64,000 bases of DNA from Bin87 sp965204905 (GCA_965204905.1 OZ242042.1:372001-436000), one strand, 5' to 3'. Numbered from the stretch's first letter, positions 34,214 through 44,227 are shown. Notes: generated by a model not told the origin, from the letters alone. Program-made: numbers and translations.

Positions 34214-35257
34214 CTACTCCTCGAACACGGGCAACGGGTCCCCGGGCTCGACGATCATGTACAGCAGCGCGCCCTCAAGTTCGGCAATCTTCTTCTCCTC
34301 GGTGGCTTCGTCGCAGACCCAGCGGGTCACGTTACCCTCGGCGTCTTCGTCGTAACAGATGACAGCCGCTTCGTCGCTCTCCGTCTTTTCGACCGTGCGG
34401 TCCTCCGACATGGCGTAGATCACCCACGTCCCCTCCGGGGCCGTCTCAAGGTGCTCGGCAGGTATCAGGAGGGACTCCCGCCCTGCGTCCCGAACGTCGG
34501 AAAGGTAATCGTGAACGTCATCCAGGGTGGTCGAATGGTGCATGCTTTCCGACAACGAAACGTCGGCCTTGGCCATCACCGCCTCGACGTAGTTCAACCA
34601 CAAGATTTTTGCGTCGTGGTGAACCACTGCCTCGCCCTCTTCCGCGACGTGGGCGTGCAACTTGGTGATGGACAGGCCCAGCCTGGCCTTGCGGGGATAT
34701 ACGTCGTTCCAGTAGGCCTCCTCCCCAACGGATTCCACGTAACCCTTGTTGTAGTCGTCGTACTCCCCGTTGTCGTAGGCTTCCTTGGCCCGTTTCTTGT
34801 TCTCATCAACCTCATCGTCCGTTGCGGTGAATCCCAGTTCCTTCGCCTTCTCGAACAGCGCGAGGTCCTGGATCAGCTTGGCGAGGGAGGCGGTCTCCAC
34901 GCCCCACTTGGCTACCACACCGTGCATGGCTTCCAGGTGCTTGGTCGGTAACCCCGCCTCGGGGATCGACCCATTCAGTTCCCGTTGCGCGAGGTTCTGC
35001 ATGTGAGTTGCATGGAGTTTCTCTTCCTTCAAGTCCGCCAGTGAGACGGACGACTCGCCAACCTTGGCGATCAGGATGTCCGAGTGCGATGCTTCGGACG
35101 TACTGGTTGCCATCCGGCCCGCCTGAACGTCGCTGTGCTGGAAGTCTCCCGTACGCACGAGAAAGCCTTGGGCAACGAAAACGGCGGCCACCCCAATCGT
35201 TGCCGCCGCGAAAATGGCCAGAATGACCGTCTTCGACTTCAGTCTGATAGTTGTCAT
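34214..35257 (-). CDS. secreted SurA/PrsA N-domain-like protein
   Basis: A 347-aa protein. One N-terminal membrane helix (residues about 10-30, VILAIFAAATIGVAAVFVAQ) anchors or exports it. Residues 60-150 match the SurA/PrsA N-terminal chaperone pattern: ILIAKVGESSVSLADLKEEK and then LFEKAKELGFTATDDEVDEN. No parvulin (PPIase) domain follows; the C-terminal 150 residues are acidic. A folding or holding role for exported proteins is likely. GGATGGG precedes the ATG by about five bases. It stands alone, with a hairpin terminator downstream. Confidence 0.72.
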   Translation of the reverse strand: MTTIRLKSKTVILAIFAAATIGVAAVFVAQGFLVRTGDFQHSDVQAGRMATSTSEASHSDILIAKVGESSVSLADLKEEKLHATHMQNLAQRELNGSIPEAGLPTKHLEAMHGVVAKWGVETASLAKLIQDLALFEKAKELGFTATDDEVDENKKRAKEAYDNGEYDDYNKGYVESVGEEAYWNDVYPRKARLGLSITKLHAHVAEEGEAVVHHDAKILWLNYVEAVMAKADVSLSESMHHSTTLDDVHDYLSDVRDAGRESLLIPAEHLETAPEGTWVIYAMSEDRTVEKTESDEAAVICYDEDAEGNVTRWVCDEATEEKKIAELEGALLYMIVEPGDPLPVFEE

Positions 35258-35508
35258 TTGATCCCATCCTATTCTGTGTCAGGTTCCGATGGGGGTCGCT
35301 GCATGGTAGCATCCCATGGGTGCTCCTCGTTTCAGGGTGGTTTTCATTGTCAAAAGCCATTACTCCCGAAGCCGGGAGTGCTTTGTTATCCCTTCAGCGC
35401 GCCACCACACTCATCCTTTCGGTGGATTGGGGCCGAGTCCGGGAACGGGATGCCGGCGCCCAGGGTACGCCCCGTCAAGTATCCGTGTTGGATGTCAAGC
35501 TTTTTTGT

Positions 35509-36465
35509 TTATGTTGTTGGCGGTAGGCACGGGGCCTGCGGCACCCAAGGTGTGCCCCTACGAGCCACCGCGTTGAGCTGCAGCAGTATCTTGCGCATCA
35601 CGGCCACCACTGAAACGTTGCCCGGCTTCCCCCGCTGGCGTAGCGGGTCATAAAACCGGCGCATGTCGCTATCGTGGCGGATCACGGCCCAGGCGCACAT
35701 GTAGAGAGCGCGGCGCACCAGGCCTCGGCCGCCCCGGATGGCCCGATGACCTCGCTTCTTGCCGCTGTCGCGGGACCAGGGCGCCAGCCCGACCAGCGAT
35801 GTGAGAGCCTTGCTGTCCCAGTGCCCCAGTTCGGAAAGGTGAGCCACTAGCGTGGCCGCAGTCAGCGGTCCCACGCCGGGCACGGTGCGGTAGAGAGCGG
35901 CGCGTTGGGCCAGCGCGGCATTGTCCTTCAGCACCGCCTGGTACTCCTTGTCCAACCGAGCGATCTCTTTCTCCAGCCAGGCGATATGACGCCTGGTGGA
36001 CTTGGCGATAGTTGCGGAAATGCACTTGTCCAGCCGACCTTTTTCCTGGACCCGTTGGTCAATGAATTGACGCCGCCGCCTGAGCAGGTCTTTCAGTTCC
36101 TGCCGATGCGGGTCCGTCTCCGGTTCCCAGGTATCCGCCTCCGGAAATGCTTCCCCGTACCGAGAAAGCACCTGAGCATCCAGGGGGGCGGTTTTGGCCT
36201 CGTAACCACAGGCTTTGGCGAAGGCGCGCACCCGGCCCGGGTGGACCACCTGCACAGGGATTTCGGCCTGGTGCAGTCGGCCGGTCAGCGGTCGTTCGTA
36301 GCCGCCCGTTGGTTCACAGAGGGCCAGGGCAGCATCTTGATCATTCAGATGCTTGATCAGCTTGGTGATGCCTGCCGTGGTGTTATCGAAGCGCGCCACG
36401 GAACCTCCGGAGACCGAAACGTCCAGGTTGGCCTTGCCCACGTCAATGCCGGCTACCGTTGTCAT
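35509..36465 (-). CDS. IS110-family transposase
   Basis: A 318-aa DEDD transposase. The N-terminal catalytic domain has AGIDVGKANLDV, ALALCEPTGGYE and KTAPLDAQVLSRYG; the C-terminal Transposase_20 part has PGVGPLTAATLVAHLSELG and SLVGLAPWSRDSGKKRGHRA. Length and motifs are complete, so it may be active. Its upstream side adjoins a broken BsuBI/PstI-type endonuclease gene, which it or a linked deletion probably disrupted. IS110 elements lack inverted repeats and exact ends were not set. Confidence 0.9.
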   Translation of the reverse strand: MTTVAGIDVGKANLDVSVSGGSVARFDNTTAGITKLIKHLNDQDAALALCEPTGGYERPLTGRLHQAEIPVQVVHPGRVRAFAKACGYEAKTAPLDAQVLSRYGEAFPEADTWEPETDPHRQELKDLLRRRRQFIDQRVQEKGRLDKCISATIAKSTRRHIAWLEKEIARLDKEYQAVLKDNAALAQRAALYRTVPGVGPLTAATLVAHLSELGHWDSKALTSLVGLAPWSRDSGKKRGHRAIRGGRGLVRRALYMCAWAVIRHDSDMRRFYDPLRQRGKPGNVSVVAVMRKILLQLNAVARRGTPWVPQAPCLPPTT

Positions 36466-36854
36466 TTTTCTTTGTACCCTCCCGGTGTGATAATGCCTGG
36501 TGTCCTCCGCACTTGTAGATGCGGGCCCTTGCGCCCTTGTATCCGTTCGGAGCGACCAGAACGGCGGGAGGGGTGTCCAAGTTGACGCCGGTGCAGCCCA
36601 GGGTTGTGGCCTGGCTCACCCAGAAGTGAACGACGCGCCCCTCTCGCCCGCCCCGCAGATTGGCCGATCCACGGGGCTCCTGCAACATACAAGTAGTGAA
36701 TGGTCCCGATGTACAGCATCACGAACACCGTTCGCGCGTCCAGTTCACGGATGACGAAGTTGCGTTGGTTCGTTCCCTCGGGGAAGACCGGCTGCAGTCG
36801 TTGGTGTATGGCCGACACCGTCGATAGTGGTGGCAGGGGTGGGAGGGTTGTCAC
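36462..36854 (-). pseudogene. BsuBI/PstI-type restriction endonuclease, N-terminal fragment
   Basis: From GTG 36854 the protein reads LPPLPPLSTVSAIHQRLQPV then IRELDARTVFVMLYIG, the N-terminal winged-helix part of BsuBI/PstI-type enzymes, in which FPEGT-x-x-R-x-x-(V/I)-x-R-E-x-x-A-R-T-V-F-V-M-L-Y-I is characteristic. Homology ends near 36690, and the 200-residue catalytic half is absent; the remaining bases up to the IS110 gene encode unrelated fragments (VSQATTLGCTGVNLDTPPAV in another frame). The start overlaps the methylase stop (GTGA). The restriction half of the system is therefore dead. Confidence 0.75.
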
Positions 36855-38713
36855 GGCATGGCCGCCCGGTATAGCAGCTCGACTGTACGCTCCACGGCGT
36901 CGCGGCTGGCTTGTTCTGCTATCACCTGCTCCAGCTGACCCAGGATGTCCGGATGGGGCAGTGGCAATGCTTGTAGTTCGTAAGCTGACACGGCGACGCT
37001 GCCGTTGATGCAGCGGAAGATCCGGTCGACGATGTCGCTGTTGAGCACGGCGGCGAGGGCCGCTGGCGATATTTTGGTTTCGCCCTTGCGAGGTCTCACG
37101 ACGTTCAGGTGATTCTCGACTACTACGCCATCATGGTCGGCTACAAACTCGGCGGGCAACTCGGCTGCTATTAGCCGTCGTTGCTGTTCCTTCGAGGTGG
37201 TGCGCTGTAGCAGGACGCACGGAGTCCGGATGATGAGCCATCCTTGGTGGGGCTTCGGCCTGAAGTAGGGTTGGTGAGGCGGTTTCTTTGCGCGGAAGTC
37301 GAAAACGCCGTCTGGGCGGACGGCCTCTGCCCATATCAGCGGGAAACAACCCTTTCCGCGTCTTCGGCGCAGGTTTTCCTTGTGGCGGTTCCAGACCAGT
37401 GGGCCGGTTTTGACTTCATAACCATAGTCGGGCAGCCTGTGGGGTATTGCCGAAACCCGCTCCACGAGTTCGCTGAGGTCTGAGGAGCGCGGTACCATCC
37501 AAGGTTGTTGGGGATCATCCGGGAGTTCGAACTTGCCCGCCGCGGCAGTTTCGATGGAACGGTCGGATTTCAGCGACGTGAAGCTCACCTGACTGGGCTG
37601 GGGTTGACGGCCACGTCGGTACACGGTGAGAACCGTTTCTTGGAGGACGTCGTCGAAGACTCCCTTACGGTCGGTTACGAACTCTATTGAGACGGGTGGG
37701 GCTTCCGTCCCCAGCATGCTCCGCAGGTATTTGAAGTACTCGCCAGACAAGAAACTGGTCGGTGTTACGTAAGCAACGATCCCGGTGGGATTGGCCAGGC
37801 GTACGGCCAAGTCTGTGAACACGCCATAGAGGTTGGCGTGGCCGTACAAGCTGCGTTCGAACTTCCCTCGCAGATCATCCCGAAGCTTGGTACGGCCGTA
37901 GGGCGGGTTTCCGATCACCAGGTCGAATCCGGTACCGTCTGGTTCCTGTTCCAAGGCATCGCCGGTCGTGACCAGAGGCTCCAGCCTTCGGACGGCGTCC
38001 GCGCAGTAGTCAATTGTCAGGGCGTCAAGGAAAACTTGGGAGAGCCAGCATGCAAACGGGTCGACGTCCAGTCCGCTGAGCCGGTGTTCCACGGCTTGTA
38101 GAACGACTTCGGCATCGTGGCTCGCGGCGTGCTCCATTATACGTTGCGCTGCCGGCAACAGGAACGCGCCGGCTCCGCACGCCGGGTCGAGAACGCGGAC
38201 TGCGTTCCAGTTGACGCCTGCCTCGGACGCCAGGTCGATCAGACGTTGGCAAAGCGATGGTGGTGTGTAGTATGCGCCCAGTCCGGAGCGTTCATCGTTC
38301 GGCATCATCATGGTGTATACCGAACCGATCATGTGGCTGGCAACTGCGACGTCCAATCCACCGCAACAAGTGCCCAATTTCGCTGCCAGAACTCGGGCGT
38401 CGGAAGGAATATCCGAGATGCGCGCGTCCGGCTTCAGGGGGCGCAGGGACCATTCTGCGGTACCGCCGCGGCCGCTACAAACAGTTTCCCAATACGCGGC
38501 AGTGGCCGTGAACGCGACGGCCCGAGCTATCCCAATCTGATCCTGATTCTTTGGGTCTCCGACCGAATGGCGTAGCTTCTCAAGCAGATCGGGATTGATT
38601 GAACCATCTGACGCCTTCAGATCGGTTTGATTTTGCACAATTGTGGTCAAGGTACTCCTGTTGGATGCTCCGGCAGTTGTCAGGCGGTTGGTGCTACTTC
38701 GCCTGAAAGCCAT
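36851..38713 (-). CDS. N6-adenine DNA methyltransferase (BsuBI/PstI class)
   Basis: A 620-aa methylase. Motif I is VLDPACGAGAFLLPA (about residue 170) and motif IV VIGNPPYGRTKLRD (about 265), which define N6-adenine methylases of the TaqI/Eco57I type. The C-terminal part (about 380-610) is the target-recognition domain, with IIRTPCVLLQRTTSK and NVVRPRKGETKISP. It is followed, with a GTGA overlap, by the remnant of a BsuBI/PstI-type endonuclease, so it is probably the protecting methylase of that system, here orphaned. The SEC-C nuclease gene ends 70 bp upstream. Confidence 0.88.
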   Translation of the reverse strand: MAFRRSSTNRLTTAGASNRSTLTTIVQNQTDLKASDGSINPDLLEKLRHSVGDPKNQDQIGIARAVAFTATAAYWETVCSGRGGTAEWSLRPLKPDARISDIPSDARVLAAKLGTCCGGLDVAVASHMIGSVYTMMMPNDERSGLGAYYTPPSLCQRLIDLASEAGVNWNAVRVLDPACGAGAFLLPAAQRIMEHAASHDAEVVLQAVEHRLSGLDVDPFACWLSQVFLDALTIDYCADAVRRLEPLVTTGDALEQEPDGTGFDLVIGNPPYGRTKLRDDLRGKFERSLYGHANLYGVFTDLAVRLANPTGIVAYVTPTSFLSGEYFKYLRSMLGTEAPPVSIEFVTDRKGVFDDVLQETVLTVYRRGRQPQPSQVSFTSLKSDRSIETAAAGKFELPDDPQQPWMVPRSSDLSELVERVSAIPHRLPDYGYEVKTGPLVWNRHKENLRRRRGKGCFPLIWAEAVRPDGVFDFRAKKPPHQPYFRPKPHQGWLIIRTPCVLLQRTTSKEQQRRLIAAELPAEFVADHDGVVVENHLNVVRPRKGETKISPAALAAVLNSDIVDRIFRCINGSVAVSAYELQALPLPHPDILGQLEQVIAEQASRDAVERTVELLYRAAMP

Positions 38714-38782
38714 TGGGTGCAGTGTTCAGCTTACGGACTGTTCGCTGGAACGAAAAGACTGGCGGGCGGGTTTCATTGCGCT

Positions 38783-40963
38783 TCATTGTCCACAGCATCT
38801 CTTGAACTTTTGCCCACTGCCGCACGGGCACTGCCGGTTCCTGCCCAGCCTTTCTCCGCTGGCGGTGACGGCACGGCCGGAAACCAACCGCGTTTCGACC
38901 AGTCGTTCCAGATTTGGGTCAGGCCGCCACGGATCTTTGATATACCGGAAGATGTCGAACTTGTAAGGGCTGTCGGCGAACGAGGCCAGCACTAGCCATT
39001 CGTCGGCCTGGCTTAGGTACTTGTGCGCTGACGCAATGCCCTGAAGATCACGGCGCATCATCTCTTCTTGCATGGGATGTGCCGGTGCGGGAAAACTAAC
39101 GATTGTGGTTCCCTTACCATTCCCGTCCATCAGCAACCGCGTATCGTGCATCTTACCGTCTTGGCGAGTAGTGCGCTTGAGTCGTTGCACCACATTTATG
39201 AGTTCGTCTGCACCGGCGCCCGCTTGATCGAACAGGAAAAAGAGGAGGTTCTCTTCCGCTCCATGCCGGGTAGGCTGCCGTTTAGCCAGCAGCTTCACGC
39301 TATTCACCAACTGGTCGAACGACGGGTTCTTCCACGTATGGAACAGTTTTTCTGCGGACGGCGAGTGAGGCCAACTCCCTTGGGTGACTTGGAAGTTCGC
39401 GTCGACCAATTGAGAGTAGCTTTGGTCTATCTTCATCAATGGAGCGTTGTCGTCAGGGAACAGTTTGTGCCTGAGATGGAAACCCAGGAAGGCGTTTTCG
39501 TTGTCGGCGATAAAGTAGTTTTCGTGGTTCGAGCGTTGCCTGATGTAGTACAGGAAATCAAACCGGTCCCTGAGGTAGAAGCTGACGACGTCAAGGTCGA
39601 AAACGCTCATTATGACGGGCTCTGGCTCTCCGTCTTCTTTTTTGAGGAAGAAACGCGTCTGCGTGATCACTGCGGGGTAATGGTCCCCGGTAACGCACAG
39701 GATGTAAACCTCGTCGATCTCCTTCGGCAGTTGGACCGGATTCCCTGTGGTATCAGTGAACTTGCAGTCCCGTTGAAGAAGGGCGCGCTTGCCCCGGAGG
39801 GCTTGGTCGTAAGCGTGTTGGACGGCCCGGTGGAAATCTCTTCTCAGCATTCCCTCGTCGCCGGATCTGGAGGTCAGGGTTAGCTGCTGTGACTTGCATT
39901 GCACGATGAGCGCTTTGTTGCCGCTGACGGCCAGGACGTCAAGGTCGGTCCGGCGGTTTTTCCCCTTGGTGACGACGACCCCTCTGTGGACCCGTCCGCT
40001 GCCAAACACGGGGACTAAGAGGGCACGCGTGATGACTTCGGTGACGTCGCCACGGTTTTTCGAAGCCGTGTCCTTGTATTGTTCATCGCGCATCATCCAG
40101 TAAAACGGGCTTTCATAAATCGACTCAGCGAGGTTTAGAAGCAGCGGCACCCAGTGTCGGCCGTCGCTCAGTGCGACCGCAGGATGCGAGTGGACCTTGT
40201 TGCAAGCGCCTATGGACACCAGGTTTCGGTTGACTGTGCCGGGAACGAGGGAAAATACGCTGACGAACTTGTCCCACGTGTGTCGTTCGATACCGGGAAT
40301 GTCTTCCGAATGAAACGACATCGCAGCAAGGACGTCTTCGCAAATCTGTTCATGAGATGACCATAGGTCGACTTTCTGAAGTCGGTCCCGGCTCAACTCA
40401 TGCACCCCTTCGGCAATTTGCAGTATTGATGAGAAACTGAGTCCGAGTTCGTCTTGGAACCAAGCCTCGTCCGCAGAGTACCGCTTGGCGGCCATTTTGA
40501 GGTACTGGAAGATGTAAGCGCCTGGACCGCCGTAGAATATCGGCTCAACCATGCCCTGACCGCTGAGCATCCATTCTCGGTGCGTTTCCAAAAGGTTTGG
40601 AACCGGTTCATGGCGGACGTCAGGTGATGGGCCGTGGCTGCCGGGAGCGGGAAACGCGCACCGCCGGTGCAGTTCATCAAGCAGTTCGGTGGCTTCATCC
40701 GCCTGTCGCTGCAAAGTCTCCTCGGAGGGCATTTCACCCAACACTAACGAGCGTTTGACCAAAAGGCCCAGGAGCAGTGAGAGCTCCTCGTTGTTCGGCC
40801 TTTGGTGCCAGTCGATTTCAGTAACCTCGTCAGGCGAAATCCACAATGCAAACCAAGTCATCAGACAGAAGGTGTAGACGAAGCCTGGTTCTTGGGTCAG
40901 GCGCTCAAGGTCTGCGAATATCTCGATTTCACCACGACGGGTCGTCATGGCTTCGTGTTCCAT
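38783..40963 (-). CDS. QxK PD-(D/E)XK nuclease-like protein with SEC-C zinc motif
   Basis: A 726-aa protein from ATG 40963, with GGAGAGG six bases upstream. The first 330 residues are helical and unassigned. About residues 330-450 are a nuclease-fold domain: NRRTDLDVLAV supplies the aspartates and ALIVQCKSQQL the Q-x-K of Mrr-like enzymes. The very C-terminus is a SEC-C zinc motif (NRQCPCGSGQKFKRCCGQ). It opens a gene string with the N6-adenine methylase. SEC-C domains occur on SecA and on many defence proteins as zinc-binding interaction modules. A restriction or accessory role beside the methylase is inferred. Confidence 0.75.
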   Translation of the reverse strand: MEHEAMTTRRGEIEIFADLERLTQEPGFVYTFCLMTWFALWISPDEVTEIDWHQRPNNEELSLLLGLLVKRSLVLGEMPSEETLQRQADEATELLDELHRRCAFPAPGSHGPSPDVRHEPVPNLLETHREWMLSGQGMVEPIFYGGPGAYIFQYLKMAAKRYSADEAWFQDELGLSFSSILQIAEGVHELSRDRLQKVDLWSSHEQICEDVLAAMSFHSEDIPGIERHTWDKFVSVFSLVPGTVNRNLVSIGACNKVHSHPAVALSDGRHWVPLLLNLAESIYESPFYWMMRDEQYKDTASKNRGDVTEVITRALLVPVFGSGRVHRGVVVTKGKNRRTDLDVLAVSGNKALIVQCKSQQLTLTSRSGDEGMLRRDFHRAVQHAYDQALRGKRALLQRDCKFTDTTGNPVQLPKEIDEVYILCVTGDHYPAVITQTRFFLKKEDGEPEPVIMSVFDLDVVSFYLRDRFDFLYYIRQRSNHENYFIADNENAFLGFHLRHKLFPDDNAPLMKIDQSYSQLVDANFQVTQGSWPHSPSAEKLFHTWKNPSFDQLVNSVKLLAKRQPTRHGAEENLLFFLFDQAGAGADELINVVQRLKRTTRQDGKMHDTRLLMDGNGKGTTIVSFPAPAHPMQEEMMRRDLQGIASAHKYLSQADEWLVLASFADSPYKFDIFRYIKDPWRPDPNLERLVETRLVSGRAVTASGERLGRNRQCPCGSGQKFKRCCGQ

Positions 40964-41699
40964 GGTTTTCCTCTCCACACTGTGCTGGTGGCGTTCCGAT
41001 CCCGTTTTCGAATGGTCGTTCACAAGAGACGCATTTGAACCGGTGGAGCCAGAATTCAGCTGTGGACAAGTACAAGTGTCAGTTGCGAGCCTTGTCCATT
41101 GGTGGGCATCTATATTCAACGCGCTTGAACCGATTGCTTTGCTTCGGGTGCGTCTTGCGTGATTGGCGGGGCAACCATTACAGATTACCACCGAAGTGTT
41201 TCACGGTCACACCATTGGAATAGCCGCGACCAAAATGGTGAAACTCGGACCTGAGTCCATCGGCGGCTGATAGGGGCTGCCGGATCGCCAGGATAGCCGT
41301 TGGTCGTCGCGGCGGTGGCAACGTAGTAGGTCTGCATGACCGAGGATCGAGAGGGGTCGGCGCGTTGGTTGATGTGGACGGAGGTCGCCAAGGTGAGGGG
41401 TGGAGGGTTCCGTCAAAGCAAGTGCTGGGCTGATGGTAGTGGCCCACGGCTCTTGGTGTGCATTAGCCTGCCTGGAACGGAACGCGCGAAATGTGCCACG
41501 TCAGTACCGCAATTCGTGCTCACAAAACCGCTCTGCCCACCCCGGGAGCGGCGCTTAATCGGCGGCAGGCCCCTCCCGTTTCACTAACATCAAGGCATCA
41601 GCCTGTGAAAGGCGAATGCCCAGTCCCGCGCCGGCCTCTGCCGGCAGGGGCGGTAGTCCGCCCGACTCTACCGGCGATGGCGGACCACCGGCTAAATGC
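40964..41699. other. 736-bp interval without a supported gene
   Basis: Frames on both strands are low-complexity (Pro/Arg/Ser) or overlap each other. It includes the leader of the SEC-C gene (minus strand) and the decayed front of the plus-strand surface-protein fragment. Confidence 0.45.
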
Positions 41700-41912
41700 C
41701 TTCAACCGCGTCGTCGCATCAGCGACAACTTGCTGTTCTTGGGCATTTCTAACAGCCAATGCTACGCGATCCGCTCCTCACTGCTGCGAGTGAGAAACGG
41801 CAACTACTTCTACGTGGATGGTTGCGCAGCTGGCGACGGCGTGTTGGAAATCCGGGACCAAAGCACCAACGAGTTGCTCAACATCTACCTCATTACAGTG
41901 CATCCCAAGTAG
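41700..41912 (+). pseudogene. fragment of a beta-sandwich surface protein
   Basis: The last 65 residues before the stop, NLLFLGISNSQCYAIRSSLL and GNYFYVDGCAAGDGVLEIRD, read like the final Ig/cadherin-type repeat of a secreted protein (glycine-cysteine turn followed by an x-T-x-T-V-type end strand, ending YLITVHPK). Upstream the frame turns to Pro/Arg-rich noise, so only the 3' end survives. A different protein of the same general type lies at 48902. Confidence 0.45.
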
Positions 41913-42083
41913 CTAATCCGACGGAGTGGCGGAACACCGGCACTCCGTCTCCACGACAGCGGCCCGCTGTTCTCATCACCCGGCGGGCCGTAATCTCTGG
42001 TTTACGGGGGTACCCGGCTGGGTACACTGCATCCCGTCCGAATGGTTTCAAACGGACAATCGACCCACGGAGGTTGAATTCCT

Positions 42084-42506
42084 ATGCCAATCGTTTTCCC
42101 CGGCGGTGCCATCGCAGTTGGCTGGTTCTTGTATGTCCTAGCCCCTATCCTGCTGCCCACTTTTGTCGGATTGTGGTACGGGCGCTCCTTCTCCTTAGTA
42201 TCTACGCGGGAGTCCCTTCTAGTCGGCATGGCAGTCGCCGCCGCCACGTACTTCATTGGCGTAGGGTTGGCGCGGTTCGCCTTTGGTAACGGTTTCTGGA
42301 TGCTGGCCTATGGCGCGGTCCCCGTGTTACTGACAGCTGGTGTGCTCGCACCGAAGTTCATCTGCGCACGCGTCGAACGGGCGCGCAGTAAGGAATCCCT
42401 AACTAACTATCTTCGCGAAAGCGATTTGCACAAAGATTTTTGGCTCGCCGTTGCCTTCGTGCTGGTGTTCGCCGCCTTTGCTACCACGACTGTCAATTTG
42501 TTCTGA
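42084..42506 (+). CDS. four-helix membrane protein
   Basis: A 140-aa protein with membrane helices at about residues 8-29, 43-64, 69-88 and 119-137, and a basic cytosolic loop (APKFICARVERARSKESLTN). GGAGG precedes the ATG by about 10 bases. No family was recognised; it stands alone between a fragment and a minus-strand gene. Confidence 0.65.
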   Translation: MPIVFPGGAIAVGWFLYVLAPILLPTFVGLWYGRSFSLVSTRESLLVGMAVAAATYFIGVGLARFAFGNGFWMLAYGAVPVLLTAGVLAPKFICARVERARSKESLTNYLRESDLHKDFWLAVAFVLVFAAFATTTVNLF

Positions 42507-42890
42507 CTACCATGCGGCCCTTGTTCACGTATCCTAATAGGCGGTCAGGTGGAATACTGGGGCAACAGATCCGGCAGAGAATAGTGTCTGCCTGACTTGC
42601 TGTTCTGGGCTGTTCTGGCCAGTGGGTGTTGGACACCATCATTCATGCAACATAACGGTAGGTCAGAAAGTTGCGTGCTTGGGCCAGAGCAGATACGGCC
42701 CGTCGCCGTGACGATTGGTCCCTCAGTCAGTGCTTTAAGGGCGCAATGCCGATGTGGTTTCCGTGGGTTTAGTGTCCGTGTTGGGCTTGCGCAGTGACCG
42801 AGGCGATTTCGCTATTCCGCCAATTACGTGAGGAATCCGATCACGCTCAATTCTTGGACCGATTGGCCAAAACCCCGAATGATTGTCTGC
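42507..42890. other. 384-bp interval, nothing recognised
   Basis: Between convergent genes; no hairpin with T-run, repeat or protein-like frame was found. Confidence 0.45.
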
Positions 42891-44102
42891 TCAGGGTGTG
42901 CTTCCCGCAATCGGATCTCCGTCATCATCCTGTTTGATAAGAGGATCCCTGGTGGTGCCTGCGGGATCAATGAGCCAGAGCCACGTGTCATCTGGTAACA
43001 GGGGCGTCCACACTGCTATATTTTGGCCGTCCGGCGACCACGACGCGTGTGCATAACCCTGCCAGATGCCTCGCAGGTTCTGGCCGTCGGGTTGGATCGT
43101 GTATAGCGCTCCCTCGGCTGGTTCCTTGTGAGACCGTCCATTCGCGTACTCTTTGACGGACCGGGATACCAGGAGGAGTTGCTCTCCCGTGGGGGACATC
43201 TTGACTGTCTCGTAGGGTCCCGGTTCCAATGCAGCGATGGTTTGAATGTCTCCGGTTTCCCATTCCGCGGCATAAAGACTGGGAACATTTTCATCCGGTG
43301 AGCGCGTTGCGTAATAAACGCGTTTTCCGTCCTGGGACCAAGTCGGAGCAGACATCTCGCTGATTTGATGATGATAGTAGTCGGACTTGAACTCGGGACT
43401 AATGGGGATGACCTTTTGGTGAGCACCGTCAGACCGCAAGAGGAACAGGAACCATTGCCACGGTCCAGACCTTGTCTGGGACTCCCCGCCGTCAAGCACC
43501 ACAGTCACGACGAAATCGCCGTTTGGCGACCAAGCGGGGCCTTTGGCGCCGTGTATGTAAGTAACGTAGCGGTCTGTCCGAGGGAAGGGCCGGTTGGGGA
43601 AAATTAGCGGAGGCACTGAGGCGTAATTCCCGTTGTAGGTGCTGAGCGTGGTGGTGCCCCAACGGGAGATCGTTGCTAACCGGTCATATGACGACCACGC
43701 CATATCGTAGTCGGCGGTTACCTGAAAGGCAGGATTTAGGTCAGTCGATTCGGACCCCCAACGGGCTATCTTAAGCATAACCCTCCGGCATCCCCGGTCA
43801 AGCGTGCAAGATGATTGAAGCGGGCGTTCTTCCGTGTACGCCAGCATCCCGGACGGGGAGACCGCCGCCTTCAACTGGCCACGGCGGCGAGGCCCTATGC
43901 GCTTGATTTCGCTACCGTCCACAGGCACCATCCAGAGCCGAAAATCGGCGTACGTGATGATGGCGGTGCCGTCTGGCATCCATTCGGGCGAGTGATCGCC
44001 CATGGTTGCTTCGTTGAGCCGTTCCTGATCGGGTGTGAGGCAGGAACCGCCCGGTGAACAGGCGATGACGATGACGAGGGCGGCGAATACGACGGCTTTC
44101 AT
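42891..44102 (-). CDS. TolB-like propeller lipoprotein A
   Basis: A 403-aa secreted protein. The signal peptide ends in VIVIAC, a lipobox, so it should be lipid-anchored outside. The rest is a beta-propeller of PD40/WD40-like blades, each with W-(S/M)-P-(D/N)-G: SPEWMPDGTAIIT, GPAWSPNGDFVVTVV, APTWSQDGKRVYYAT, VKMSPTGEQLLLVS and HASWSPDGQNIAVW. Such propellers bind peptides or polysaccharides. A paralogue with the same blade sequence throughout lies at 60471. No operon partner is seen here, while the paralogue has a small lipoprotein downstream. Confidence 0.85.
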   Translation of the reverse strand: MKAVVFAALVIVIACSPGGSCLTPDQERLNEATMGDHSPEWMPDGTAIITYADFRLWMVPVDGSEIKRIGPRRRGQLKAAVSPSGMLAYTEERPLQSSCTLDRGCRRVMLKIARWGSESTDLNPAFQVTADYDMAWSSYDRLATISRWGTTTLSTYNGNYASVPPLIFPNRPFPRTDRYVTYIHGAKGPAWSPNGDFVVTVVLDGGESQTRSGPWQWFLFLLRSDGAHQKVIPISPEFKSDYYHHQISEMSAPTWSQDGKRVYYATRSPDENVPSLYAAEWETGDIQTIAALEPGPYETVKMSPTGEQLLLVSRSVKEYANGRSHKEPAEGALYTIQPDGQNLRGIWQGYAHASWSPDGQNIAVWTPLLPDDTWLWLIDPAGTTRDPLIKQDDDGDPIAGSTP

Positions 44103-44227
44103 CAGACCTTAAGGCATGGCTTCCCCTCTCGTTCACGCAAGAACTGGCAGGCCCGCTCCAGTGCTGCATGGGAGGCGACTACTCATGGCCTTTAGATTAT
44201 TTGCGTCGCGCAACGTAGACTGCTCAC

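Noticed and set aside
39068..39883. 271-aa plus-strand frame inside the SEC-C nuclease gene
   Set aside because: It is antisense to a gene with recognisable nuclease and SEC-C motifs and has no domain of its own.
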